From positions 62,001 through 126,000 of the forward strand of contig CACZQB010000003.1 of NCBI GenBank assembly GCA_902783255.1: 64,000 nt of DNA. The letters are read 5' to 3'. The position numbers and the translations under genes were made by a program. Below are positions 53,489 through 62,774 of this stretch, piece after piece (within the stretch, counting starts at the first letter, position 1; each line of letters opens with the position of its first letter). The DNA is from Oscillospiraceae bacterium. GTDB taxonomy: Bacteria > Bacillota > Clostridia > Oscillospirales > UBA644. A model generated the notes under the pieces. The model made no database searches. It was not told where the DNA came from and saw only the letters and a program-made list of their open reading frames with translations.

Positions 53489-54883
53489 ATGCTTGAGCTC
53501 AACAGGAAATCAAACGTCCTTGAAGAAGAAACATACCGATACGAGGTTCAGGACCTTAAAAACCCCGAGCTTTACAGAGATATATACCCTTACAACGAGA
53601 TACCGAAGATCTCGTTCAACCACCGTCATGTGCCGATGCAGACGCCGGAAAATATTTGGATCACAGATACGACATTTCGTGACGGACAGCAGTCACGCTC
53701 GCCGTATACGGTAAAGCAGATCACCGATATTTTCGATATGATGCACCGTCTGAGCGGACCGAAAGGCATACTGAGACAGACGGAATTTTTCGTATACAGT
53801 GAAAAAGACAGAGATGCGCTTTACAAATGCATGGAAAAAGGATACGAATTTCCCGAGATAACTACATGGATACGCGCGTCGAAAAACGATTTCCAGCTCG
53901 TTAAGGATATAGGCATCAAAGAGACCGGCATACTTGTTTCATGCTCCGACTATCATATCTACAATAAGCTTAAGCTTACAAGACGTCAGGCAATGGATAA
54001 ATATCTTGCTGTTGTGGCAGAGGCGTTTGAAGCGGGACTGCGACCGAGATGTCACTTTGAAGATATCACAAGAGCCGATTTTTACGGATTTGTCGTGCCG
54101 TTTGCAAACGAACTGATGAAAATGTCCAGACAGGCGGGAATTCCCGTAAAAATCAGAGCGTGCGACACGATGGGCTACGGCGTTCCCTACATAGGCACGG
54201 CATTGCCTAGAAGCGTATCGGGAATAATGTACGGTCTTCGCACGTATTCCGACGTCCCTTCTGAATGGCTCGAATGGCACGGTCACAACGACTTTTACAA
54301 GGCTGTTGCCAACGCGTCTATGGCATGGCTTTACGGCGCTTCAGCCGTAAACTGCTCTCTTTTCGGCATCGGAGAGCGCACGGGCAATATTCCGCTTGAG
54401 GCAATGGTAATGGAATATGCCGAGCTCCGCGGAACGACAGACGGTATGGATACGACCGTCATTACCGAACTGGCAGAATACTATGAAAAAGAGATAGGCT
54501 ACGAAATTCCGCCGATGACACCGTTTGTGGGAAGAGATTTCAACGTTACGAGAGCGGGCATACATGCGGACGGTCTTTTGAAGGACGAAGAGATATACAA
54601 TATTTTCAATACCGAAAAGATCCTTAACCGACCCGCAGCCGTTTCGATCTCAAACGTTTCGGGTCATGCCGCCATAGCATTCTGGATAAACAGGCGCTTC
54701 AAGCTTGAAGGAGACGACCAGGTTGATAAAAAGGCTCCTTTTATTGCAAAAATGAAGGAGTGGATCGATGCCCAGTATGCCGCAGACAGGCAGACGATAA
54801 TCAGCGACGAAGAAATGCTTGCGCTCGTTACCGAATATGCGCCCTTCCTTTTCGACATCGAAAAACAGAGGGCTGCAAAATGA
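53489..54883 (+). CDS. Isopropylmalate/homocitrate synthase family enzyme (possible Re-citrate synthase)
   Basis: A 464-residue HMGL-like TIM barrel. ITDTTFRDGQQSRSPYTVKQ carries the metal/catalytic motif, and CHFEDITRADFYG, WHGHNDFYKAV (metal His pair) and NCSLFGIGERTGN are typical. It lacks the LeuA C-terminal regulatory domain. Clostridial Re-face citrate synthases belong to this group, and the sequence resembles them, but LeuA-like or homocitrate synthase activity is not excluded. AGGTG precedes the ATG. Confidence 0.8.
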   Translation: MLELNRKSNVLEEETYRYEVQDLKNPELYRDIYPYNEIPKISFNHRHVPMQTPENIWITDTTFRDGQQSRSPYTVKQITDIFDMMHRLSGPKGILRQTEFFVYSEKDRDALYKCMEKGYEFPEITTWIRASKNDFQLVKDIGIKETGILVSCSDYHIYNKLKLTRRQAMDKYLAVVAEAFEAGLRPRCHFEDITRADFYGFVVPFANELMKMSRQAGIPVKIRACDTMGYGVPYIGTALPRSVSGIMYGLRTYSDVPSEWLEWHGHNDFYKAVANASMAWLYGASAVNCSLFGIGERTGNIPLEAMVMEYAELRGTTDGMDTTVITELAEYYEKEIGYEIPPMTPFVGRDFNVTRAGIHADGLLKDEEIYNIFNTEKILNRPAAVSISNVSGHAAIAFWINRRFKLEGDDQVDKKAPFIAKMKEWIDAQYAADRQTIISDEEMLALVTEYAPFLFDIEKQRAAK

Positions 54884-55539
54884 ACAGAATATATTCCGAT
54901 GACTCCGGCTCGCTGCACATGAAGGTGTTCCGCGAAATAGAACAGGCGATCTTAGACGGTGATTTTCCTCCCGGATACAGTTTGACGGAACAGAAACTTT
55001 CAACGGCTCTCGGAGTAAGCAGAACTCCCGTGCGCGAAGCGCTGCGTCAGCTCGAACTCGAAGGACTTGTGACGAGCGTTCCGAACAAGGGAGTCGTGGT
55101 CGTGGGAATTTCCGAAAAAGATATTGACGATATATACACCATACGCATGGCGATAGAAGGCATAGCGGCAAGGTGGGCGGCGGTAAACATTACGCAGGAA
55201 GAGCTTGAAAAGCTCAGAGATATTGTTGAGCTTCAGGAATTTTATGTTGCAAAAAACGACGTTTTGCAGATTCGCCATCTCGACTCGCAGTTTCATCAGA
55301 CTGTATATTCCGCATCGGGCAGCCGTCCGCTTCGCCAGATCCTTTCGCAGTTTCACAATTATATACAGAAACCGCGTGAAATATCCGTAAAATATTCGGG
55401 CAGAGCGGTCGCATCGGTTGGCGAACACAGAAAAATATACGAAGCTATAGCAGCACACGACTCTATACTTGCTGAAAAAGAAGCGGCTGAGCATATTCGC
55501 CGGGCAAAAGACAATCTTATCAAAGCGATAAAAGAATAA
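54880..55539 (+). CDS. GntR-family regulator, FCD (FadR-like) type
   Basis: A 219-residue regulator with a GntR winged helix (SLTEQKLSTALGVSRTPVRE then ALRQLELEG, residues 30-60) and an all-helical FCD ligand domain (DIYTIRMAIEGIAARWAA; HLDSQFHQTVYSAS). Its ATG overlaps the stop of the synthase gene (ATGA), so it is co-transcribed and coupled. It likely controls its operon from the 53442-53467 palindrome, possibly sensing an organic acid. Confidence 0.92.
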   Translation: MNRIYSDDSGSLHMKVFREIEQAILDGDFPPGYSLTEQKLSTALGVSRTPVREALRQLELEGLVTSVPNKGVVVVGISEKDIDDIYTIRMAIEGIAARWAAVNITQEELEKLRDIVELQEFYVAKNDVLQIRHLDSQFHQTVYSASGSRPLRQILSQFHNYIQKPREISVKYSGRAVASVGEHRKIYEAIAAHDSILAEKEAAEHIRRAKDNLIKAIKE

Positions 55540-55577
55540 AAAAAGAGGCATATCTTTAATGATATGTCTCTTTTTAT
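55540..55577. terminator. Bidirectional terminator
   Basis: AAAAAGAGGCATATC (55540-55554) pairs with GATATGTCTCTTTTT (55561-55575) with one G-T pair, between convergent genes. Confidence 0.85.
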
Positions 55578-55578
55578 T

Positions 55579-56313
55579 TCAGTATCGTTTGCAAAGGAAG
55601 TCAGATATCGGAGACGGGTCCGACAGACTGTGCGGATGGTGGTCACAGCCTTTTTTTACTATGCACAAAATATCTCCGCCGCCGTTTTTGTATGTATTTT
55701 CAAGAAGCTTTCCGTTTTCTTCATACGGGACCGTGCGATCGCTGTCGCCTGCCACAAGAGCAACGGGGATATGAAGAGAAAGGAGCTGTTCAAGTTTGTC
55801 AGACGGATTTTGCCTGAATGAAAGAACACTGCTTTTATCAAGTCCGTAAAGAGAAAGACATTCTTCAAATTCGCGCGGCGCTCCTACCCCTTTTCCCAAT
55901 CCGCCGGGCCAGCTCTTTATATCAAGCACGGGCGCATCAAGATAAAGCGCTGCAACCGTATCGGGGTATTTCAGCGCATAGTTGAAGGCGTAAAGTCCTC
56001 CCCTGCTGAAACCGAAAAGGACTGTTTTTTCGTTAAAACCGTGTTCCGTCATAAAATCGCGGAATTTTTTCATCGTTCGGACTGCATCGGGATGACCGTA
56101 CATATTGCTTACGGAAATATAAGCGAGCGCATAGCCTTTTGAAAGCATATCCGTATCGACCGAATCGAAGGCACCGAGAAATTCGGTACGCCAGATCCAT
56201 TTGTTGCCTTCAGACAGACTGTCGGGAAAAACGACCGTGCAGTGTTTTCCGTCAAAAACGAATTGTTCGCTGTTATATCCTCTGTATTCGCCTGTTTCTG
56301 AATTATCAAACAT
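55579..56313 (-). CDS. Alpha/beta hydrolase
   Basis: A 244-residue hydrolase. The nucleophile motif is GFSRGG, the acid is likely in VAGDSDRTVP and the base in CDHHPH near the end. The first 40 residues do not look like a signal peptide. The ATG at 56313 overlaps the stop of the sialate O-acetylesterase gene by 8 bp, so the two enzymes probably act on one substrate. Confidence 0.82.
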   Translation of the reverse strand: MFDNSETGEYRGYNSEQFVFDGKHCTVVFPDSLSEGNKWIWRTEFLGAFDSVDTDMLSKGYALAYISVSNMYGHPDAVRTMKKFRDFMTEHGFNEKTVLFGFSRGGLYAFNYALKYPDTVAALYLDAPVLDIKSWPGGLGKGVGAPREFEECLSLYGLDKSSVLSFRQNPSDKLEQLLSLHIPVALVAGDSDRTVPYEENGKLLENTYKNGGGDILCIVKKGCDHHPHSLSDPSPISDFLCKRY

Positions 56314-57691
56314 ACTTAATCTCCACATCGTTAAACGCAATTATAGGCAATCCGCTTCCCGGATCCATAGGAGGAACGGATTTCGGCCAGCTTGATTTTG
56401 CATACGATACTTTTGCCTGTCCCTCGGGTTTTCTTTCGAGTTTTATTATTATTCTGTTTTCTTCTCCGGCGTAATATACGGGTGTGATCAGACCTTTTTC
56501 GTCTTCCACCGTAAAGTCGCATGCCGCCGCGGGAACATCAAGCGTAAGCATATAATGATGAACGTTATCGAATTCAAGCGTAAGCATATCGTTTTTGCAG
56601 ACTGCGCATTTTATATCCGGCGCAAAACCGTATGCGGTTTTTTTATAATATCCTTCAAGAGCAACGCGGGCAAGACGTTCGCCGAGAACCATATTTGAAG
56701 AAGACGCATTGTGAATTGCATCGTTGAGCGCAAGATCAATAGACGGAACGACGAAAACGTTGTTTATCTCCTTTGCTGCTCTGCGCTGTATATCTCGAAT
56801 ATCCGCCCAGTATCGGTTTTCGGCGCTGAGAACCTTGTTTATCTGAACGGTATATACCGGCAGTGAAGGCGATCTGAAATCACTTCTCATATCAGATACC
56901 ATCTGCGAAAATCTTTCGAAATAAACGCCGCTGTTCTGATCGTCGCAATCCGAACAGCCCTGATACCATAAAACGCCTGCGACACGCATATCTCCGTCAG
57001 TAATCCTTCTTACAGACTCGACCATACTGTTGTAAAGATCGCCGTTTACGCGCCTGTTCCAACGTGAAATGGGACTTCCGCCGAGCGACTCCTGAATAAG
57101 TCCCACAGGATAGCCCAGCGCTTTTTTCATCATTTTACCGAAAGAGAGATACGGCGAATGATCGGCAGCCGGCTCTCTGTTTACAGGGTGTTTTGTGTTT
57201 TCGGGATCGTTCAGCGGATGCGTTGCAACAGTCCATACCTCGCTGTTGCGGCAGAGGTGAACGCCGAACTCCGGCGGATCGGCTATAGGCGTGCGTCCGT
57301 AACCTGCGGAGTTTGACTGACCCGTAATCAGGAAAAGATCGCCAACGCCTATATGATATATTTTATTGCCCTGGTAGCTCCATTCTATCCCGGTAAGGCT
57401 GTCCCATACGGCGGAATCAATTCTGTAAAGACCGCCTGCAGGCAAAGTGATCGAAATTGCGAATTTATTCAGCGGCGTGCCGTCTTCGTCTTCGGTCCTG
57501 CCTGTATAGTCGGCTTTTTTCCAGTCGACAACAACGGATTTGTCGTCTTCTCTTACTACTCTGAGCCATGTTGCGGCATCGCCGCTTATAATGCTTACGC
57601 CTTCAAGATCAAGCGTTGCCTTTCCGTTTATCTGCTGATATATCCGCCAGTCGCTTGCGCCTTTTGTGATTTTAACGTTGTTTATCGTCAT
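56306..57691 (-). CDS. Sialate O-acetylesterase family (SASA/CE6-like) esterase
   Basis: A 461-residue enzyme. After an N-terminal beta-domain of 110 residues, the SGNH core has GQSNSAGYG (Ser126), ESLGGSPIS and VLWYQGCSD. DAIHNASS may replace the usual DxxHP block, so the Asp/His site needs care. A C-terminal beta-domain closes the protein. No signal peptide is visible, so it would act on imported sugars. Acetyl release from sialic acid or xylan fragments is the family role. Confidence 0.82.
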   Translation of the reverse strand: MTINNVKITKGASDWRIYQQINGKATLDLEGVSIISGDAATWLRVVREDDKSVVVDWKKADYTGRTEDEDGTPLNKFAISITLPAGGLYRIDSAVWDSLTGIEWSYQGNKIYHIGVGDLFLITGQSNSAGYGRTPIADPPEFGVHLCRNSEVWTVATHPLNDPENTKHPVNREPAADHSPYLSFGKMMKKALGYPVGLIQESLGGSPISRWNRRVNGDLYNSMVESVRRITDGDMRVAGVLWYQGCSDCDDQNSGVYFERFSQMVSDMRSDFRSPSLPVYTVQINKVLSAENRYWADIRDIQRRAAKEINNVFVVPSIDLALNDAIHNASSSNMVLGERLARVALEGYYKKTAYGFAPDIKCAVCKNDMLTLEFDNVHHYMLTLDVPAAACDFTVEDEKGLITPVYYAGEENRIIIKLERKPEGQAKVSYAKSSWPKSVPPMDPGSGLPIIAFNDVEIKYV

Positions 57692-57718
57692 AATACTTCT
57701 CCCTTTTTGTAATATAGT

Positions 57719-58105
57719 TCAATCCTTCAGCATGCCGGGAAATCCGCATTTCGAGCACGGGGTAAGCCCCATCGAAACAGCTGTTTCGTAATCGGTATAT
57801 TCTGTATTTTTACTGTTTCTTATATATTGGCATTCTCTTGTAAGATGCCATTTTTTTCCGTGTGCGGAATAATAAAGTTTAAGTCCGGCATAATCCTCCG
57901 CGGAATATGACATTTCTTCTTCAGGTTCCGAATCATCGTCAAATACGCTTTCGCCGCGGGTTATCTGCGCCGCATCCGGCAAATAATAATCAGAAACATC
58001 GAAAGACCCAGCCGACAAGACAAAAAGAACCGCAGCAAGAGCGGTATATGCCGCGCCTGCAATGAGATTAAATATCGATCCGGTTCTCTTTTTTGTATTT
58101 GTCAT
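57719..58105 (-). CDS. Small membrane-anchored protein with Cys/His (Ada-like) domain
   Basis: A 128-residue protein with one membrane segment (residues 12-33), an acidic linker and a C-terminal domain KLYYSAHGKKWHLTRECQYI followed by GLTPCSKCGF. The His, Cys and CxxC spacing matches the C-terminal domain of the lipoprotein at 9978. Role unknown. It lies 1 bp after cysK and is probably in its operon. Confidence 0.7.
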   Translation of the reverse strand: MTNTKKRTGSIFNLIAGAAYTALAAVLFVLSAGSFDVSDYYLPDAAQITRGESVFDDDSEPEEEMSYSAEDYAGLKLYYSAHGKKWHLTRECQYIRNSKNTEYTDYETAVSMGLTPCSKCGFPGMLKD

Positions 58106-58106
58106 C

Positions 58107-59000
58107 TTATACTCCGAAAAGCTGTGTGCTCAGATACTTTTCGCCTCTGTCAGGAAAAATAACTGCGATGCGGCCCTTTTCGATCCGCTCCGCGACTTTT
58201 ATTGCCGCAAGCATTGCCGCACCCGACGACATGCCAACAAAAATACCTTCTTCCGACACTATGCGTCTTGCAACTTCAAAAGCCTCTTCGGTATCTATCA
58301 TTATATGTTCGTCTATCATTTCGGGCTTGTATATGGCGGGAACGATAGCCTCTTCCATGTTTTTCAGCCCCTGGATATAGTGCCCCTTTACTGGCTGAGC
58401 CTCTATTATTTTTATTCTCGGGTCGCTTTCCTTAAGTCCTGCCCCAACACCCATTATCGTGCCAGAAGTGCCCAGAGCGGAAACAAAATGCGTTATTTTG
58501 CCCTCCATCTGGTGCCATATCTCCTCTGCAGTCGTTCTGTAATGAGCCATTTTATTATAAATATTCGTAAACTGATCAGGATGGAAATATCTGTCCGGCG
58601 CAGCCTCGACTCTTCTTCTGCATTCGCATATTGCGCCGTCTGTGCCTTTTGAAGGGTCGGTAAGAATAACGCTTCCGCCGAACGCTTTGATCATTTTCTG
58701 TCTTTCTACCGATACCGCTGCGCTCATTACTATTTCAACATTATATCCGCGCACACGGCCTATCATTGCAAGGGCTATGCCCGTATTGCCCGACGTAGCT
58801 TCGATTATCGTGTCTCCCGGTTTCAGTTTACCTTCTGCTTCCGCCTGATCTACCATTTTAAGGGCGATCCTGTCTTTGATGCTTCCGGTCGGATTAAAGC
58901 CTTCAAGCTTTGCAAATATTTCAACGTTCGGGTTCGGAGAAAGGTGGTTTATTTTTACCATCGGCGTATTCCCGATCGTGGCAAGTATATCGTTATTCAT
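58107..59000 (-). CDS. cysK: Cysteine synthase (O-acetylserine sulfhydrylase)
   Basis: A 297-residue PLP enzyme making cysteine from O-acetylserine and sulfide. The PLP lysine lies in PTGSIKDRIA, with TSGNTGIALA (substrate loop) and GTSGTIMGVG (phosphate loop). It is slightly shorter than typical CysK and could also be CysM-like. No CymR-type operator or S-box is evident. Confidence 0.93.
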   Translation of the reverse strand: MNNDILATIGNTPMVKINHLSPNPNVEIFAKLEGFNPTGSIKDRIALKMVDQAEAEGKLKPGDTIIEATSGNTGIALAMIGRVRGYNVEIVMSAAVSVERQKMIKAFGGSVILTDPSKGTDGAICECRRRVEAAPDRYFHPDQFTNIYNKMAHYRTTAEEIWHQMEGKITHFVSALGTSGTIMGVGAGLKESDPRIKIIEAQPVKGHYIQGLKNMEEAIVPAIYKPEMIDEHIMIDTEEAFEVARRIVSEEGIFVGMSSGAAMLAAIKVAERIEKGRIAVIFPDRGEKYLSTQLFGV

Positions 59001-59059
59001 ATTAATATCCTCAGAATGGAAGGGTTCTGACAGTTTTTTTAATGCAGTCAGTTTTGCTG

Positions 59060-59088
59060 ATTATACCGCATCGGTTTCTTTTTGTCAA
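59060..59088 (-). promoter_or_regulatory. Promoter of cysK
   Basis: The minus-strand TTGACA (59083-59088) and TATAAT (59060-59065) are 17 bp apart. Confidence 0.85.
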
Positions 59089-59108
59089 GTACCGCCCTGA
59101 GATTTCTA

Positions 59109-59137
59109 TTGACTAAAACGCCTCGTCGTGGTATAAT
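59109..59137 (+). promoter_or_regulatory. Promoter of the prepilin-peptidase-like gene
   Basis: TTGACT (59109-59114) and TATAAT (59132-59137) are 17 bp apart; AAGGTG precedes the ATG at 59169. Confidence 0.8.
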
Positions 59138-59168
59138 CAAAGCAGTAAGAAAAAAAAAGGTGAAAAAA

Positions 59169-59876
59169 ATGCCGTTTCCCGAACTATACTCAAACATACT
59201 TTTTGCCTGCATAACGGTTTTCTGCACCGTTATATCGTTAGCGTCAGTGCCGTTTTACAACACATTGCACAAAAAGGAGCTTCTGTCGGAAAAATTTCCG
59301 TCAAAAAAAGCATCTTCGCCTCTCATATATATTATCTGCGCCGTTTTCGGCGCCGCCGTCGGGGTATTATTTGCGCTGAAAGATATTGATATTGCGGATG
59401 TTTTTCTCGTTCTGATGATACCGTCTGCCGTAACGGTATCCGTATGCGACGCACTGAACGGGTTCATACCTCTTGCGGGGCTCGTTTTTTCGGGGATATG
59501 CGTTGTTTTAAGAACTGCCGCAGTCTGTTTTTCGGAAGGCTCAGCATGGCATCTTCTGACATTTTTTTCGGGCGCGGTTTTTGCCGTTGTTTTAATGTTT
59601 TTTATTAATTTTATCGCGAAAAAAACCGGGTCCGCACCGTCCGATATCGGACATATCGCGCTGATCGCGATCCTGTTCGCATGCGCGGGCATCGTTCCGG
59701 GAACAGCCATACTTGCCGCCGCCGAAATCGCCGCTCTGCTTTTTTATATCCTTCCCGTTTTTATTATTTCAGGAAAAAACGGCGAAGAAATAAAACTGTC
59801 GTCAGTATCATACCCTCTCGCGCCGTTCATGACCGTATGTTTTTATGCGGCTGCGGTCTTTGGGATATTCAGATAA
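59169..59876 (+). CDS. Prepilin peptidase-like (A24) membrane protein, altered
   Basis: A 235-residue protein with six or more membrane helices. CDALNGFIPLAGLV resembles the first Asp motif of type IV prepilin peptidases (DxxxxxIP). The second motif, normally GxGD, appears as SAPSDIGH, keeping the Asp but not the glycines. The N-terminal cytoplasmic methylase domain is missing. No pilin genes are nearby. The call is tentative. It ends 8 bp inside the convergent glycosylase gene. Confidence 0.5.
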   Translation: MPFPELYSNILFACITVFCTVISLASVPFYNTLHKKELLSEKFPSKKASSPLIYIICAVFGAAVGVLFALKDIDIADVFLVLMIPSAVTVSVCDALNGFIPLAGLVFSGICVVLRTAAVCFSEGSAWHLLTFFSGAVFAVVLMFFINFIAKKTGSAPSDIGHIALIAILFACAGIVPGTAILAAAEIAALLFYILPVFIISGKNGEEIKLSSVSYPLAPFMTVCFYAAAVFGIFR

Positions 59877-60354
59877 ATTCACGGATAACGGAATACGCCT
59901 TTATAAGCATTTCGATTGTCACAGCCGCGTTTGCGGGACTTGTTGAAGGCAATACCCGCGCTTTTATGCCGCATTTCGGTTCAACATATTTCGCATAAAG
60001 CGCGCCCGATGTTTTTCCGTTGGCAAAAACCGCTTTTATACCGTATTTTTCGATAACGGAACAAATATCGTTAGGCACAACGTTTTTTATGGAACTGTCG
60101 CTTGACCCGGATATTTCGCATGAAAAAACCGTATCCCACAATGCGATGCCGCATCTGTCGAGCATCGCTTTTTTTTCTTCGATCTTTACGGGCACGGGCA
60201 GATCGAATACTCCGGCGATAACCTGCCAGAATCTGTTTCTCGGATTTCCGTAATAAAAACCCGTCTCGCGTGATTTTACGGACGGAAAAGAGCCGAGAAT
60301 AAGTATTTTCGGCTCACTGCCGATAAACGGCTCAAAAGGATGAACGATAAACAT
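59869..60354 (-). CDS. DNA-deoxyinosine glycosylase (uracil-DNA glycosylase superfamily, family 6)
   Basis: A 161-residue enzyme that removes deaminated bases from DNA. HPFEPFIGSEPKILILGSFP with GFYYGNPRNRFW is the hallmark of the hypoxanthine-DNA glycosylase family. The closing LPSTSPANAAV is the second motif. Start at 60354 fits the family; longer frames to 60435 are not supported. Confidence 0.88.
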   Translation of the reverse strand: MFIVHPFEPFIGSEPKILILGSFPSVKSRETGFYYGNPRNRFWQVIAGVFDLPVPVKIEEKKAMLDRCGIALWDTVFSCEISGSSDSSIKNVVPNDICSVIEKYGIKAVFANGKTSGALYAKYVEPKCGIKARVLPSTSPANAAVTIEMLIKAYSVIREFI

Positions 60355-60454
60355 TTTTCTTTCAAACAATCTTTCTGTTTGCGCTCTGCGAGAGCACTTT
60401 AAGAATGCTTCAATATATACGGATATTGAACGCATCCTCTATGCGCAAGGCGGA

Positions 60455-61339
60455 TCAATCGCCGCCGTGACTGTAATAATAATCTTCCGCTTCGTAATAG
60501 TCGAAAAAGTCGTCATAATACCAGTCGTAAAAATCTTCGGGACTTGAAAATCCGTCGACGCTCGGACTGTCATCGTCCGAACTGTTATCGTATGTTATTG
60601 TGGAACCTTTTTTGGGGGTGTAAGGGACCCACGGATCGTTTCTGTAATCCTTCACCTCTTCTACTATGCCAAACATACAATAGGCAACAAAAATAATGTT
60701 GCCGTCCTTTTTAAAATAATAGCTATTCCCTTTATGTCGTTCAGTCTTACCGAGGTATTTGCGCCAGGCGTAATAGGTACTCGTGGAGGACGGTTTGCCA
60801 AGTATAGTATCGCCTATTCTGGACTCATCCATTCCAACGAAGGGAACTCCGGTTTTGATTTTGATTTCAGTTTCCTGTTCTTTTTTTTCTCTCTCACGAG
60901 CAAGGTAATCATCATATTCTTTTTCGAGAAGCTGCATAAATTCTTCGCTTCCCTCAGGTGCGGTATAATAATAACTGCTCTTATACCATTTCAGTGCTTC
61001 TTGCATACGCCAGTGCGCCCAGTCGATGTATCCAACATTATACGAGTTATGCGCTTCGCAAATCAAAAGAAGGGCTTCCGTATCAAAAGGAGACTTTTTC
61101 TTTATTGTTTCAAGCACAGCTTTTGCCTGTTTATAATCGCCCTCTGCCATAAGGGATTGAGCTTTTTTATATGCCGATTCCAATTTTGAAGAACTGACTG
61201 CGCAGAATATAATATATGCGAATAAAGCCGCAAGAAGAAGCAGTCCGATCCAGACACCGGGATTGATCTTTGATTTATTATTCTGCTCCGTATTTTTTGA
61301 TATAGTATTATCCATTCCAGCTTCAATACCTTTAATCAT
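60455..61339 (-). CDS. Membrane-anchored protein with TPR-like region and Tyr/Asp-rich tail
   Basis: A 294-residue protein. A single membrane helix lies near residues 30-50. Residues 51-110 form TPR-like helices (AYKKAQSLMAEGDYKQAKAV). A middle domain contains DESRIGDTILGKPSS. The tail from about 263 is rich in Tyr, Asp and Glu. No family is recognised. An ATG 24 bases further in (61315) is an alternative start. Confidence 0.65.
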   Translation of the reverse strand: MIKGIEAGMDNTISKNTEQNNKSKINPGVWIGLLLLAALFAYIIFCAVSSSKLESAYKKAQSLMAEGDYKQAKAVLETIKKKSPFDTEALLLICEAHNSYNVGYIDWAHWRMQEALKWYKSSYYYTAPEGSEEFMQLLEKEYDDYLAREREKKEQETEIKIKTGVPFVGMDESRIGDTILGKPSSTSTYYAWRKYLGKTERHKGNSYYFKKDGNIIFVAYCMFGIVEEVKDYRNDPWVPYTPKKGSTITYDNSSDDDSPSVDGFSSPEDFYDWYYDDFFDYYEAEDYYYSHGGD

Positions 61340-61448
61340 ATTTTCTCTTTTTCAAAATATCTCGCATACTTCTGTTTATTTTAGCACATTTCAGAAAAAA
61401 AAGCAAGATTGCTCTCAGCATTTGCCCGGCAGGGCAAACATCATTTAA

Positions 61449-61487
61449 AAAAACGCCTTTTGTCGGTAGACAAAAGACGTTTTTTTG
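61449..61487. terminator. Terminator after tRNA-Ser
   Basis: ACGCCTTTTGTC (61453-61464) pairs with GACAAAAGACGT (61469-61480); T-runs flank both sides. Confidence 0.8.
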
Positions 61488-61488
61488 A

Positions 61489-61579
61489 TGGCGGAGAAGA
61501 GGAGATTTGAACTCCTGCGCCGGTTTCCCGACCTACACCCTTAGCAGGGGCGCCTCTTCACCAACTTGAGTACTTCTCC
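61489..61579 (-). tRNA. tRNA-Ser (anticodon GCT)
   Basis: GGAGAAG pairs with CTTCTCC, the anticodon loop CTGCTAA gives GCT, and a long variable arm (GTCGGGAAACCGGC) is present, as in type II tRNAs. CCA is encoded. Confidence 0.96.
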
Positions 61580-61614
61580 GTATAATTGGTGAATATTTAT
61601 TTTTTAGCTTAGTT

Positions 61615-61643
61615 ATTATATCACAAAAATAACGGTTTTTCAA
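61615..61643 (-). promoter_or_regulatory. Promoter of tRNA-Ser
   Basis: The minus-strand TTGAAA (61638-61643) and TATAAT (61615-61620) are 17 bp apart. Confidence 0.75.
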
Positions 61644-61709
61644 GTGGTAATGCCGTTAAAATGTTGAATAAAATGTGACATATCCCGCCGCAAAGGTGTT
61701 CATCTCACG

Positions 61710-61740
61710 AAAAAACGGCAGGAAGACGTTCTTCCTGCCG
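61710..61740 (-). terminator. Terminator of the Gfo/Idh gene
   Basis: CGGCAGGAAGA (61716-61726) and TCTTCCTGCCG (61730-61740) form a perfect stem; the minus strand continues with TTTTTTCG. Confidence 0.85.
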
Positions 61741-61749
61741 CTGTTTTGT

Positions 61750-62718
61750 TTATTTTGAAGCGTTTACTTTATATGTTTCTTCAAGAAGTCTTGTTAGCTC
61801 TATGCCGGCTTTCGTTCCGAATTCCTCAGGCGAAGGACTGCCGCTCAGGCAGACATCCGGGAACATGCAGATCGGTTCGGGCAGAGACTGGGGAAGAGCA
61901 GGAGTAATAAATCCGTTCTGATATTCAGCTGTCTTCCAGTTTTTGAACTGCACATTGCCGTCTGTGGATATCAATACGCCTTTCGTTCCGTGAACTTCTA
62001 TTATATTCGGCGATGAATAAGACACGAAAGATGTTTCCGAAACACCCGTTGCCCCGTTTTCAAATTCTATCAGCGCAGCCGCGTTCTCATCGACAGGAGT
62101 GCCGAAAGGAGACGAATATATTGCGGCGTAGTTTTTCGGCTTACCGAGAAACATTGAAAGCAGATACATCGGATGGCATCCCAGATCCATCATAGCACCG
62201 CCGCCTGCCGCAGACTCGTCGAACCAGTAGGACGGAAGCCATTTGCCCGAGATCCCGTTATGCGCGTTTCGGATCCTTATGAGCGTGACATCTCCAAAAT
62301 CACCGTTATCGATACATTTTTTTATAAAAAGAACATCTTTTCTGCATTTGTGGGGCATAGAAAGCATAAAAACTACTCCGTTTTTTTCCACGGCGTCCGC
62401 GATCGCAAGACAGTCCTCTACGGTAGTAGCCATTGCTTTTTCGGAAAAAATATGTTTTCCGGCTTTTGCAGCCTTTATGAGAACTTCTCTGTGCATTGTT
62501 GTGGGAGTGCAACAGCAGACCGCATCTGCATCACTTTGAGAAAGAAGAGTATCAAGATTTGCATAAAACGGAACGCCGAGCTTATTTGCCCAGTCTGCTC
62601 CGCGCACGGGATCCTCGTCCCATACGGCGCATATATTTACTTTGCCCGTTTTTCTGAGCATATCGGCATATCCGTCGGCATGAACATGCCAACGGGAAAG
62701 CATTGCAACATTCAGCAT
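61750..62718 (-). CDS. Gfo/Idh/MocA family oxidoreductase
   Basis: A 322-residue NAD(P)-dependent sugar dehydrogenase-type enzyme. The EKP-like motif is SEKAMA (Lys catalytic candidate) and GGGAMMDLGCHPMYLL holds the active-site Asp/His. The Rossmann start reads MLSRWHVHADGY, not the usual GxGxxG, so cofactor binding may be altered. Substrate unknown. It is transcribed alone. Confidence 0.88.
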   Translation of the reverse strand: MLNVAMLSRWHVHADGYADMLRKTGKVNICAVWDEDPVRGADWANKLGVPFYANLDTLLSQSDADAVCCCTPTTMHREVLIKAAKAGKHIFSEKAMATTVEDCLAIADAVEKNGVVFMLSMPHKCRKDVLFIKKCIDNGDFGDVTLIRIRNAHNGISGKWLPSYWFDESAAGGGAMMDLGCHPMYLLSMFLGKPKNYAAIYSSPFGTPVDENAAALIEFENGATGVSETSFVSYSSPNIIEVHGTKGVLISTDGNVQFKNWKTAEYQNGFITPALPQSLPEPICMFPDVCLSGSPSPEEFGTKAGIELTRLLEETYKVNASK

Positions 62719-62774
62719 TGTGTATATCCCTTTCGATCGTTTTTATTTGATTATAACTTTTTACGAAGGTTTTG

